From Paracoccus aurantiacus (GTDB taxonomy: Bacteria > Pseudomonadota > Alphaproteobacteria > Rhodobacterales > Rhodobacteraceae): DNA of 64,000 bases. Both the position numbers and the translations under genes were made by a program. Below are positions 52,619-60,909 of this stretch, in pieces; the stretch's first letter is position 1, and each line of letters starts with the position of its first letter. The stretch covers positions 62,001 through 126,000 of the forward strand of contig NZ_VOPL01000008.1 in NCBI RefSeq assembly GCF_007993065.1, written 5' to 3'. Below the pieces are notes generated by a model. It made no database searches. It saw nothing but the letters and a program-made list of their open reading frames with translations, and was not told where the DNA came from.

Positions 52619-55186
52619 CTATCGCGACAACTCACGCTCTGCGGCAATTGCCGCCTCGATATGTGCCTGGCGGGTCTGCAGCATGCCGGTCGCGTCATGG
52701 ACATAGCCGCTGCCGCGCAGGATTTGCTGCAAGGTCTGGTCAGTTCGATACCCGTCCAGCAGCGCAGCTATATCCGGTTCGCGGCCCGAGGGGTAATTTT
52801 CGGCCAGAAAGCACCCCTGCACGACCCCTGCCAGCAGCGCCGCCTGCCGCGCCGGATGCCCGGCGATCCCATCGGCGCGGAAGAGATCGCGGTAAAGCGA
52901 CCCCCAACCGGTCCGCCGCGCAGCCCGGTTCTTGAGCTGACCGAGATAGCGGGCGTAAAGCGCGACGTTTTCCAGTGCGGTCAACCGCGCGTCATGCGCC
53001 GGTGCGGCGTCACCAAGCCAAAGCGACAGCCTTTGCGGCAGTGGCATCACGCCACCTTCGGACGGCGGTCCGTCGTCGAAATTACCCTCGCAGAAGATCA
53101 GTGTCACAAGATCAAGCAGCGTTAATTGCTGATCGCCCGGCGCATTCAGCGCGGCATTCGTCTGTTCCACCACGCGCACCAGCCCGTCGCGATTGCGCGT
53201 GACAAAGCCTTGCCTGCCAAGGCCGTGCCATTCCCAATCCTCCGCAACCGCATCGCCCTGCGCGATCAGATGCGGTGCCGAATAATGTCTCACATATCGT
53301 TCTGCCCGATCCATGTCGCTGAGCATCGCGGGTTCCAGAAGCGCGACACGGATGCCGAAAGGCGATGTCCCGGTCAGCGAGTCGATGAACTTGCCGTCGA
53401 AGGCGCAATCGACGGTGGTGATATATTCCCCGTCATCGCCCACGGCCTCCATCCCTTTCGGCACATAAAGATGCGACAGGACACGTCGCTGCCCGACCAG
53501 ATAGGTGACGCCGCCCCGCTCTCGGTCGAACGAGATGATGGGCCGAAAACCTAGGTCTTGCAAAGCGAGCAGCCTGCTTTGGCGCAAAGGGGTGTTCGTG
53601 TCGCCGAAGACCAGCCAGTCTTCGCTGATGTCCACGATCTCACCGAAGATTTCGATGATGCGGTCAATGACCCGTGCCGCGACTGCGCGCCTGAGGGCGG
53701 CGTTGATCTTTTCGCCGATGAACAGGGGAAGCAGCCTTATGCTTGCAGGTTCGCTGCGTTGCAGGGCCGTGACGCGGAAACAGGCCGGGAAGCTTGGAAA
53801 GATCGGGCCGCTGAGATTTTGCAGCGCCATGTCCTGCTGTGCGCGTAGCCGCCACAGTTTCGCCACCTCGTCGGGCCAGACCAGACGTTCGACCTCTACC
53901 GTTTCGCGGTTATAGACGATCGCCGTTCCGGGCTGGGCCGGATGGATCTCATCCTCGGCAAACACGCATTCGTAGGACTGGCCAAACTGTTCACGCAGAC
54001 TGGCCAGCATCTGGCGCGTGGATTCGGGCGAGATGCTGTCCATGATCCAGATATCCTGCGTCATATCCGCAAAGACAGTGGCAATCCGGCGCAAGGTCGC
54101 CTGATCGTGGCGCAGCGCGTGCAGCCATTCCATGTTCCAGACCGCGATATCCAGATCCTGCCCGGTGGCGTTGATTGCGCGCACGACAGTATCCACCCCT
54201 GCCGAGGCATAACCGGATTCGACCGTGGTCAGGCGACCGCGCACGCCGTAAGGCCCGACCAGAGTGTCGATGTCACGAAAATGGGTCAGCACCTCGCGGA
54301 TGGCTGTGTGATCTGCCCCGCCGCCACCTAGGCGCCGCTCCAGATCATTCGCGATGGCCGAGATCATGATGCCTTCATTGGCCACCCGGTAATCGCCGCC
54401 ATCCTGAAGCTGGCGCTCGCGGGCCGCGTGACGGAGGTCCATCTGCTGCCGATCGCACGAGGCGTGATGCAGCGCGCAAAGCTTTCCCTGCCGCGTCAGC
54501 ACCGGCGCACCAGAGGACCCGGTTTCCGTATCGGCGGCATATAGAAGCAGCCCGACATCGACATTCAGGATCTCGGTATCGTCGACCGATGCCTGCTTGT
54601 AATCGCCATTCGGGTGATGGATCAGAAACACCGGCTCGAACGGCCGCCCCGTGAAAGAGCCGCGCGACATCGGGATGAAGCCATAGCCGTGCGGCGCATC
54701 TGCCGCCAGACGCACGAAGGTATAGTCCAGCCCGTCCGTCGCGCTGCTGGTGATGAACAGACGTTCAGGCGCGAGGCGCAATTCGCTGCGTGGACCTTCG
54801 GCGGGGTCTTCCAGCCGCAGCAACTGTTCTGTAGTGCGTTCATATTCGAAATCCAGCTTGGCGAGGGTGGCGGCCTCGGCGCTGTGCAGGACATGGTTGT
54901 TCGTCAGCAGCAGGTTCGGACCGACCAGAAAGCCGGTGCCGCTATTGTCGCCCGAAAGGCCGCGAAAATTGGTGCCGCGCCAGGTGATCCGGCAGACGGC
55001 GCGGCGATAATGCGCAAGCAGATCCAGAAGGCTCGCGTCGATCAGGTTCCTGATCCCGACGCGGGCTTCGAACCCGTCAGCTTCGCCCCAGCCCTCAAGC
55101 ATCTTCTGCGGTCGGTGGATGCTGGGATTGCCGTCAAGTCTGGAAAAAGGTTCGTTCTGCCAATTGCTGAAAAAATCGACTTTCAT
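52619..55186 (-). CDS. Trypsin-like serine protease fused to an EEP-nuclease-like domain
   Basis: 855 aa, no signal peptide. Residues about 55-290 are a trypsin-fold protease: SGTGFLVGPNLLLTNNHVLH (His98), DGLDYTFVRLA (Asp154) and ETGSSGAPVLTRQGKLCALH (Ser225). Residues about 340-580 look like an endonuclease/exonuclease/phosphatase fold: LDIAVWNMEWLHALRHDQA (Asn351), DWLVFGDTNTPLRQ (Asp529, Asn531) and VGQRRVLSHLYVP (His572). The usual Gln-Glu motif appears as IMDSIS, so the metal ligand may be lost. The last roughly 270 residues match nothing I know. It follows the SGNH/M15 gene by 9 bp, with AGGAG overlapping that gene's stop. Function unknown. Confidence 0.75.
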   Translation of the reverse strand: MKVDFFSNWQNEPFSRLDGNPSIHRPQKMLEGWGEADGFEARVGIRNLIDASLLDLLAHYRRAVCRITWRGTNFRGLSGDNSGTGFLVGPNLLLTNNHVLHSAEAATLAKLDFEYERTTEQLLRLEDPAEGPRSELRLAPERLFITSSATDGLDYTFVRLAADAPHGYGFIPMSRGSFTGRPFEPVFLIHHPNGDYKQASVDDTEILNVDVGLLLYAADTETGSSGAPVLTRQGKLCALHHASCDRQQMDLRHAARERQLQDGGDYRVANEGIMISAIANDLERRLGGGGADHTAIREVLTHFRDIDTLVGPYGVRGRLTTVESGYASAGVDTVVRAINATGQDLDIAVWNMEWLHALRHDQATLRRIATVFADMTQDIWIMDSISPESTRQMLASLREQFGQSYECVFAEDEIHPAQPGTAIVYNRETVEVERLVWPDEVAKLWRLRAQQDMALQNLSGPIFPSFPACFRVTALQRSEPASIRLLPLFIGEKINAALRRAVAARVIDRIIEIFGEIVDISEDWLVFGDTNTPLRQSRLLALQDLGFRPIISFDRERGGVTYLVGQRRVLSHLYVPKGMEAVGDDGEYITTVDCAFDGKFIDSLTGTSPFGIRVALLEPAMLSDMDRAERYVRHYSAPHLIAQGDAVAEDWEWHGLGRQGFVTRNRDGLVRVVEQTNAALNAPGDQQLTLLDLVTLIFCEGNFDDGPPSEGGVMPLPQRLSLWLGDAAPAHDARLTALENVALYARYLGQLKNRAARRTGWGSLYRDLFRADGIAGHPARQAALLAGVVQGCFLAENYPSGREPDIAALLDGYRTDQTLQQILRGSGYVHDATGMLQTRQAHIEAAIAAERELSR

Positions 55187-55195
55187 CGCAAGCTC

Positions 55196-56911
55196 CTAAA
55201 AATCGATATTCATTCCGCGCGTGTCGATATGCACAAAGCTGTTGTAACGCCCGATCCCGCCGCTGAATTCCGGCCGCGAGGCCCGCACCTCTTTTGCGAT
55301 ACGGTGCCAGTCGCTGACCGTTCCTTCGGTCGCGGCCCAGTCGATCGCGTTGAAACGAAGGTGCTGACTCCGCGACCTGCCACCGACGCAGGCGTTATAT
55401 TCCTTGTTTCGATAGACGCTGAGAATGCGGATCGGGCAGCCGAGCCTGTCACGGATTTCGTCGAGCATCAGCATCGTCGGCACGATATTGGGCCAGAGCG
55501 ATGCCGGCGGAAGTGCGTTCGAAGCGGCGCATTTACCTGCGCTGTTGCTTCCGCCGAGATACAGGATTTCGGCCATATTGAAGTGCCGCAGGTCTTGCAG
55601 CGTAAAGAAATCGCTGAAACCCGCCGCGTTGAAATTGCTCGATTCGAAGCCGCCGGGGGTGCGGAACGCTTCTTCCAGAATTTCGATATCGCTCTGAGGG
55701 TCCTGGCCAAAGCCCGACATGTCCAGCCCGTCGGTCGGGTTGATGAAGCGGTCCTCTCCCGCATCGGGGTCGCCTGCATCTGCCTGCGATCGCTGGCGGA
55801 CGGCGTTGCGGTAAAGGGTCTCGACAAGATCGCTGGAGGCTGCCGGTATCGCGGCGGACCCTGCATCCGACAGGATCATGCTGCCGTCAACATGGCCCCT
55901 GTCACGTCGTGCTTCCGCAGCCGGGATTGCCGCAGATTCAAAAAGCGGCGTTGCCGGTCGGTCCAGATGAGCGCGGACTGCATCGAGAAGCGGCTGCGCC
56001 GCCCGTGCGAAGCCTTCATCGCTTGGATGAAGCTCGTCATGCCAGTCCTTCGTGCGCCCACCGACAGCGCCGGACAGGTCGGTGAAGCGGTAATTGTCGT
56101 GATGCTTAGCAAGTGCCGAAAGACTGTTGCGGAAATGTTCGACAATAAGCCGGATGACATCGCGCCCGACATCCAGCGGAATACCCTTCTCCTCGAACGG
56201 TTTTCCAAAATGCTTTTTGCCTTTCAACGGAAACGGCGTGTCATAGCCGTGGCCAAAAATAACCACATCCGGAAAATTCAGCGCCACATCCTGAAGAATG
56301 CGCCGATAGTATCCGAGGATTTCGTCAGAGGCGCGTTGCAGCGCCGATTTGTTCAGCAGCTTTTCCGCGCTGAGCCCCTTTTGATAGCGATGCAGGAAAT
56401 TGAACAGTCTGCCATCGCCAAGCAGATCGTTGCCACCGCCCGACAGAAGCATGACACGTGCGCCGCTTTGGCGTAACGCGTCATGATATTCGCGCCGCAC
56501 CGCCATATGTTCGACCAGGTCGCCAGCCGCGCCGAGCGAAAGCGTTGCGAAATCTGGTTGGGCCATAACGTTGTCGATGATGTCGCGCAGAAGCAGCGGG
56601 TATTGGAACCAGCTGTCGCCTTCGGAGACGATGTGCTGTCCGCGAAACCCGCCAAGAAGCTTCACCCTGTAGCTGACAAGCCGCGAGCCGCGGGCGATCC
56701 GGTTTGACCAGTTGATCGCGGCATCGCCTTCGAATGAATCGGTCCCGAGTTCGTCCTGATATTCGGGACGCAGTTCGATGGCTGCATCAAATGGTTTGTC
56801 AGACCCGTCGCTGGGTTCGTAAAGCTGATGAAGAAGCTGGTCCAGCTTCTGTTGATCGTTTGCGGCAATCGCCCGCTTTATTTCAAGATCTATTTCTTTC
56901 GCTAATGACAT
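55196..56911 (-). CDS. SGNH/GDSL hydrolase fused to an M15-type peptidase
   Basis: 571 aa from ATG 56909-56911 (MSLAKEIDLEIKRAIAANDQ), with GAGG 8 bases upstream; an ATG 11 codons earlier is less likely. N-terminal domain: HIVSEGDSWFQYP (Ser100), LLSGGGNDLLGDGR (Asn161) and HDELHPSDEGF (Asp292, His295), the SGNH esterase blocks. A linker of low complexity follows (about 320-400). C-terminal domain: ILSVYRNKEYNACVGGRSRS, then QHLRFNAIDW (His517, Asp524) and NSFVHIDTRG (His561), the zinc site of M15_3 D-Ala-D-Ala-type peptidases. No signal peptide is seen. A cell-wall substrate is likely for the second domain; the fusion is unusual. Confidence 0.8.
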   Translation of the reverse strand: MSLAKEIDLEIKRAIAANDQQKLDQLLHQLYEPSDGSDKPFDAAIELRPEYQDELGTDSFEGDAAINWSNRIARGSRLVSYRVKLLGGFRGQHIVSEGDSWFQYPLLLRDIIDNVMAQPDFATLSLGAAGDLVEHMAVRREYHDALRQSGARVMLLSGGGNDLLGDGRLFNFLHRYQKGLSAEKLLNKSALQRASDEILGYYRRILQDVALNFPDVVIFGHGYDTPFPLKGKKHFGKPFEEKGIPLDVGRDVIRLIVEHFRNSLSALAKHHDNYRFTDLSGAVGGRTKDWHDELHPSDEGFARAAQPLLDAVRAHLDRPATPLFESAAIPAAEARRDRGHVDGSMILSDAGSAAIPAASSDLVETLYRNAVRQRSQADAGDPDAGEDRFINPTDGLDMSGFGQDPQSDIEILEEAFRTPGGFESSNFNAAGFSDFFTLQDLRHFNMAEILYLGGSNSAGKCAASNALPPASLWPNIVPTMLMLDEIRDRLGCPIRILSVYRNKEYNACVGGRSRSQHLRFNAIDWAATEGTVSDWHRIAKEVRASRPEFSGGIGRYNSFVHIDTRGMNIDF

Positions 56912-56972
56912 TGATTCAACCTCGGTAACACAATTGATAAACAAAGGTTAACACTGAATAGGCGAATCGTCA

Positions 56973-56995
56973 TTTGCAATAATTATTATTGCAAA
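56973..56995. promoter_or_regulatory. AT-rich perfect palindrome upstream of the hydrolase/protease pair
   Basis: TTTGCAATAAT (56973-56983) and ATTATTGCAAA (56985-56995) are exact reverse complements around a single central base. The site is 62 bp upstream of the SGNH/M15 start and downstream of the LysR gene. Such A+T-rich perfect dyads in a GC-rich genome usually bind a dimeric regulator. Confidence 0.6.
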
Positions 56996-57022
56996 AAATT
57001 ATGACCATTAGTCAGTCATTTT

Positions 57023-57054
57023 GCGCTGCGGCATCAGGACTGATGCCGCAGCGC
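57023..57054 (-). terminator. Very strong hairpin at the end of the LysR gene
   Basis: GCGCTGCGGCATCAG (57023-57037) and CTGATGCCGCAGCGC (57040-57054) are exact reverse complements separated by two bases. The stem includes the last codons and stop of the LysR gene. There is no T-run, so it may act as an mRNA-stabilising or Rho-assisting hairpin rather than a classical terminator. Confidence 0.55.
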
Positions 57055-57927
57055 CTTTACCAATGCAGCGAATGCCGGTGAATGCTGGCGACGACTTGGA
57101 TAATAAAGATAGAAGCCGTCCCATAGCGGCGAGTAATCGCGTAGCACGATCTGAAGTTTGCCTTCAGCGACGTCCTTGCTGACCAGATCTTCCGGCGCAA
57201 ATGCCAGCCCGAATCCGTCGCGCGCCGCATCGACCACGTCATAGATATTATTGAAAACCAGCCGTCCTTCGACCTTTACGCTGATTTCTTTACCACTCTC
57301 TTCCAGCTCCCACGCGTAAAGCCCGCCGCGGGTTGGAAGGCGCAGATTTATGCAGTCGTGCTCGGTCAGGTCCCCTGGACTTTTCGGCACCGGAAAGGAC
57401 CGGAAATAGGATGGGGCACCGACGACGACGAAGCGGATATCGGGGCTGATCCGGGTTGCGATCATGTCGCGCGCGACCGCGCTGCCCATCCGTATGCCGG
57501 CATCGAAGCGGTCGGCGACAATGTCCTGAAGGTTATAATCGACGCTGAGTTCGATATTCACCTCGGGATATTCGCGCAGGAACTCGCGCAGCCTCGGCCA
57601 CAGGTATTCGCGGATCTGATAATCGCCGGCCGTGATGCGGATGGTTCCGGCCACGCTGTCGCGCAGGCTGCCAAGGCCGTCAAGCTCTGCCGCGATTTCG
57701 TCGAAATGCGATCCTATCCGGTTCAGCAACCGCTCTCCTGCTTCGGTCGGGGAGACGCTGCGGGTTGTGCGTGTCAGCAGGCGGATATCAAGACGTTCCT
57801 CAAGCTGGCGCACCGTATGGCTCAGCGCGGATTGTGAAACGCCAAGCCTGGCGGCGGCCTTGGTGAAACTGCGCTCGCGCGCGACTTCCAGAAACGCGAT
57901 GAGATCGGTCATGTCCTTGCGCTGCAT
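57034..57927 (-). CDS. LysR-family transcriptional regulator
   Basis: 297 aa from ATG 57925-57927 (MQRKDMTDLIAFLEVARERS). FTKAAARLGVSQSALSHTVR and QLEERLDIRLLTRTTRSVSP form the HTH and wing; the rest is a periplasmic-binding-protein-like effector domain ending in YLYYPSRRQHSPAFAALVKA, typical of the CrgA-like LysR subgroup. It is the fourth gene of a same-strand set with CMD, cupin and quinone oxidoreductase genes, which it probably regulates. Confidence 0.92.
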   Translation of the reverse strand: MQRKDMTDLIAFLEVARERSFTKAAARLGVSQSALSHTVRQLEERLDIRLLTRTTRSVSPTEAGERLLNRIGSHFDEIAAELDGLGSLRDSVAGTIRITAGDYQIREYLWPRLREFLREYPEVNIELSVDYNLQDIVADRFDAGIRMGSAVARDMIATRISPDIRFVVVGAPSYFRSFPVPKSPGDLTEHDCINLRLPTRGGLYAWELEESGKEISVKVEGRLVFNNIYDVVDAARDGFGLAFAPEDLVSKDVAEGKLQIVLRDYSPLWDGFYLYYPSRRQHSPAFAALVKALRHQS

Positions 57928-58001
57928 TGATGAGATCCCCGCATGAGTCGGGGTCCATCCTAGCAGTCCGGGACTGCCGCCTACAGGGCGCGCGACGGCC
58001 A

Positions 58002-58985
58002 TCAGGGGGTTATGATGATCGCGCCGGTGATGTTCCGGCCCTCGGCCGCGCGGTGCACGTCGACGATGTCCGAAAGCGGAAAGCGAGCGCCGATATCGAC
58101 GGCGACATGACCCCTGGCGATTGCGTCAAACAGGTCTGCCGCATTGGCTTGCAGCGCTTTCGGGTCGGCGTTGCGCGGGAAAACGCTTGTCGCGGTCAGG
58201 TAAAGCTCCCCCTTCGCGCGCAGCAGCGCGGTGTCAATCGCTGGCGGCGCGCCAGAGGCAGAGCCGAAGCTGACGACCGTGCCGAAAGGTGCCGCACAGT
58301 CCAGCGATTTCAGCAATGTCGCCTTGCCGACGGAATCATAGATTGCCTGCGCCTTTCGCCAGCCCGTCGCGCGCAGGAAAGCCTCTGGCCAGTCGTCCGC
58401 CCCGGTGTCGATTGCGCCAATCGCGCCCGCATCCAGTATCGCAGCCGTCTTAGTCGGGCTTCCGGTCGTTCCGATGACATCGACGCCCATCGCCGTCGCC
58501 CACCGCGTCATAATCTGCCCGACGCCGCCAGCGGCGGCATGAACCAGTATCAGATCGCCGGGTTTCGCCGCAAAGGCGGCGCGCAGCAGATATTGCGCCG
58601 TCAGCCCCTTGAACAGCAGCGAGGCCGCCGCCTCGTCGCTGATCTGATCCGGCAGATGCACAAGCCTGTCAGCCGACACATTGCGCGCATCCGCATAGGC
58701 CCCCGTCCCGGCATTCATATAGGCCACGCGATCGCCGATAGAGATATCCGTGACGCCGTCGCCCACGGCTTCGACCACGCCCGCCGCCTCGAACCCTAGA
58801 CCCGAGGGGAAGGTCAGCGGATAGGTGCCGCTGCGCTGATAGACGTCGATATAGTTGAAGCCGATAGCGGTGTGGCGAATGCGGACTTCGCCGGGGCCGG
58901 GCGGTGGAAGCTCGCCAGCGACGATGCGCATCACCTCGGGCGGTCCTGCGCTGTCGATTTCGACACGATTGATCTGAGGCATCAT
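58002..58985 (-). CDS. Quinone oxidoreductase (zinc-independent MDR family)
   Basis: 327 aa. FNYIDVYQRSGTYPLTFPSG, LGFEAAGVVEAVGDGVTDIS and LFKGLTAQYLLRAAFAAKPG are QOR/zeta-crystallin signatures, and ILVHAAAGGVGQIMTRWATA is the NADPH loop. It reduces quinones or enones with NADPH. The start may be either of the two initial Met codons. It lies 74 bp upstream of the LysR gene and 96 bp downstream of the cupin gene on the same strand. Confidence 0.92.
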   Translation of the reverse strand: MMPQINRVEIDSAGPPEVMRIVAGELPPPGPGEVRIRHTAIGFNYIDVYQRSGTYPLTFPSGLGFEAAGVVEAVGDGVTDISIGDRVAYMNAGTGAYADARNVSADRLVHLPDQISDEAAASLLFKGLTAQYLLRAAFAAKPGDLILVHAAAGGVGQIMTRWATAMGVDVIGTTGSPTKTAAILDAGAIGAIDTGADDWPEAFLRATGWRKAQAIYDSVGKATLLKSLDCAAPFGTVVSFGSASGAPPAIDTALLRAKGELYLTATSVFPRNADPKALQANAADLFDAIARGHVAVDIGARFPLSDIVDVHRAAEGRNITGAIIITP

Positions 58986-59000
58986 CGATCCTTTCCCAAG

Positions 59001-59030
59001 CGCGCTTCTCGATCAGATCCGGGAAGCGCG
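59001..59030 (-). terminator. Hairpin between the cupin and quinone oxidoreductase genes
   Basis: CGCGCTTC (59001-59008) and GAAGCGCG (59023-59030) form a perfect 8-bp stem with a 14-base loop. No T-run follows on the minus strand, so it may be an attenuating or processing hairpin. Confidence 0.35.
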
Positions 59031-59081
59031 TCTGCGCAGTTCCGCCATGGTGGCGTTCTGTGACTGGTAGCGCCGGGCGCG

Positions 59082-59543
59082 TCACTGCGCCAGATACTGC
59101 TCGTCCGTGACCGGCTCCATCCAGTCCACGACCGATTCGTCCTGCGGCTGGTTGACCACGATATGGCTCATCGCGGTCTGGTCGGTCGCGCCATGCCAGT
59201 GCCGCACGTCCGGCGGGCACCAAACAACATCGCCCGCATTGATCGTCTGGCGCGTGCCGCCGTCCTCTTGCGTCCAGCCGGTGCCGGAGGTCACGAGAAT
59301 GGTCTGACCGCGCGGATGGGTATGCCAGTTCGACCGCGCGCCCGGCAGGAACGTCACCTCTGCCATGCTGAAATCGCGGTCCTCGCTTATGTCGATTGTC
59401 GGTACGACAAACGCGGTGCCGGTAAAGGTTTCGGACGGGCCAAGCACAGTTGCGCGGTCGGCGGCCGGGGTAATTGTGCCCTCCTGCGCGACGGCAGGGG
59501 CGGTGGTGAGCGCCAGAGCGAATGCGGTGACAATGATCTTCAT
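59082..59543 (-). CDS. Exported cupin-domain protein
   Basis: 153 aa. The signal peptide (IIVTAFALALTTAPAVAQ) is followed by one cupin. FLPGARSNWHTHPRGQTILV provides the H-x-H-x-R/Q first motif and AGDVVWCPPDVRHWHGATDQ the second. DESVVDWMEPVTDEQY is the conserved C-terminus of cupins found beside carboxymuconolactone-decarboxylase-like genes. The metal-bound reaction is unknown; some relatives are hydroxynitrile lyases. It starts 14 bp after the CMD gene. Confidence 0.88.
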   Translation of the reverse strand: MKIIVTAFALALTTAPAVAQEGTITPAADRATVLGPSETFTGTAFVVPTIDISEDRDFSMAEVTFLPGARSNWHTHPRGQTILVTSGTGWTQEDGGTRQTINAGDVVWCPPDVRHWHGATDQTAMSHIVVNQPQDESVVDWMEPVTDEQYLAQ

Positions 59544-59557
59544 GACATATCCTTTCC

Positions 59558-60307
59558 TTAGCCTTCGCGGCTTGCAAAGACGTCCTTGAACACGGGCAAA
59601 GCCGAAAACACGTTCGGCCAGTTCGCGTAGAAGGCAAGCTGGGTCAGCGCCTCGGATGCCTCTTCGCGGGTCAGGCCGTTATCCATCGCGCGGTTCAGGT
59701 GATAAGTGACCTGCGCGGCCTGACCATTCGCCACGAGCGAGCTTACGGTGACGAGACTGCGGTCGCGCGGCGCCAGTTCCGGCCTGAGCCACAGATCCAG
59801 AAACAGCGGGTCCTGCGTGAAATCGACGACGCCTTGCGAGGTTTCGCCGAAATTCTGCTGCACGTTCGTTTGGCGAGAATCCTCGGCTTCCTGATCGAGG
59901 GGCAGCAATTCCGCATCTGCGGCGGGCAGATCGGCTGCCGCGATGCCGCGTTCGTCATACAGCGCCGCCGCATATTGCGACGCCTCGACGGCATTGTTCC
60001 AGCCGGCATAGAACGCCAGATGCGTGATGATGCCAGACAGTTCGGCGGGGGTGACGCCGTTATCAAGCGCGCGGGCAAATTCGTTCGGCTGAAGTTCGGT
60101 CTTACCGGCACCAATCAGTGCCGCAACGGTCACAATGCTGCGGTCACGGGGCGAAAGCCCCTCGCGCTGCCACAGGTTGCCTTCGACGATCTCTGCGTCA
60201 TAGGCAGCAAGTGCGGGGGCCGCGCGTTCCAGCGGCGATTCAGTCTGGGCCACGGCCGCCGCTCCGCTGAGCGACAGGGTGATTGCAATAGGGCCGAGCA
60301 GTTTCAT
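59558..60307 (-). CDS. Exported protein with two carboxymuconolactone-decarboxylase-like (CMD/AhpD) domains
   Basis: 249 aa from ATG 60305-60307, with AAGGAG upstream; the longer open frame is not coding. A signal peptide (ITLSLSGAAAVAQ) is followed by two copies of the CMD helix pair: LSPRDRSIVTVAALIGAGKT with ELSGIITHLAFYAGWNNAVE, and LAPRDRSLVTVSSLVANGQA with ASEALTQLAFYANWPNVFSA. The AhpD-type C-x2-C redox pair is absent. With the cupin, oxidoreductase and LysR genes it forms a common proteobacterial module of uncertain chemistry. Confidence 0.88.
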   Translation of the reverse strand: MKLLGPIAITLSLSGAAAVAQTESPLERAAPALAAYDAEIVEGNLWQREGLSPRDRSIVTVAALIGAGKTELQPNEFARALDNGVTPAELSGIITHLAFYAGWNNAVEASQYAAALYDERGIAAADLPAADAELLPLDQEAEDSRQTNVQQNFGETSQGVVDFTQDPLFLDLWLRPELAPRDRSLVTVSSLVANGQAAQVTYHLNRAMDNGLTREEASEALTQLAFYANWPNVFSALPVFKDVFASREG

Positions 60308-60341
60308 GTCATTCTCCTTTTGCGTTCGGCACCAATATCGC

Positions 60342-60369
60342 ACCCCACGTTCATGCGCGTTAGTGGGGT
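60342..60369. promoter_or_regulatory. Inverted repeat upstream of the CMD operon
   Basis: ACCCCAC (60342-60348) and GTGGGGT (60363-60369) are exact reverse complements with a 14-base spacer, 34 bp upstream of the CMD start. It is a plausible operator for the operon's LysR protein. The rest of the 274-bp gap (60308-60581) holds no convincing gene. Confidence 0.45.
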
Positions 60370-60581
60370 AATTGAGCATAAGCCTATGAGAAAAATTCAT
60401 GAAACTTTGCATACGGCTTGCGGTGGAGGGCGGCACGAGACAAGCGGCCGCGCCTGCAAGATCGACATTCTCGCGGCTGGGGCCTGTCACCTTGCGCGAT
60501 GGGCGAAATCGCGCCGCTGCCGCGCGGGAACTGGTCGATCATCCGGGCATTGATCCATCATCAAACGGATAGGAGATTCCG

Positions 60582-60866
60582 ATGTCGAATGGCGTGACGG
60601 AAAATACCGCAGAGCATCGCTTCGAACTGCCGCTCGAAGATGGTGAAATTGCCGCTGCCTATTACCGCGTAGATGAAAACGGAAACCTCGTTCTTAACCA
60701 TACCGAGGTGCCTTCCGAATTCAGCGGCAAGGGCATCGGGACAAAGCTGGCGACCGGCGCGTTCGACCTGATCCGCGCATCTGGCCGGAAGGCTGTGCTG
60801 ACATGCAGCTTCATGCAGCACTTCTATGCCGAGAATCGCGATTACAGCGACATTGTTGTCGGCTGA
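60582..60866 (+). CDS. GNAT-like N-acetyltransferase domain protein (YjdJ type)
   Basis: 94 aa, with TAGGAG 7 bases before the ATG. ITEVPSEFSGKGIGTKLAT-like text is seen as HTEVPSEFSGKGIGTKLATG, the acetyl-CoA P-loop (Q/R-x-x-G-x-G/A form), and SFMQHFYAENRDYSDIV is the C-terminal signature of the small CG-type acetyltransferases. The substrate is unknown. It converges on the J-like protein gene. Confidence 0.88.
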   Translation: MSNGVTENTAEHRFELPLEDGEIAAAYYRVDENGNLVLNHTEVPSEFSGKGIGTKLATGAFDLIRASGRKAVLTCSFMQHFYAENRDYSDIVVG

Positions 60867-60909
60867 CCGATCGGCCCAAGCGGTGCGCGCTTCGGCGCAG
60901 AAGCGTTTC

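Noticed and set aside
54614-56476. 620-codon plus-strand frame opposite the SGNH/M15 and protease genes
   Set aside because: It spans two genes and their junction on the other strand and shows no domain, so it is a by-product of GC-rich codon use.
60399-60572. 57-codon frame on the plus strand whose stop overlaps the ribosome binding site of the GNAT gene, with faint LysR-like N-terminal text (LAVEGGTRQAAA)
   Set aside because: It has no clear ribosome binding site, the similarity is only a few residues, and it crosses the promoter region of the CMD operon. Chance is as likely as a decayed LysR gene.
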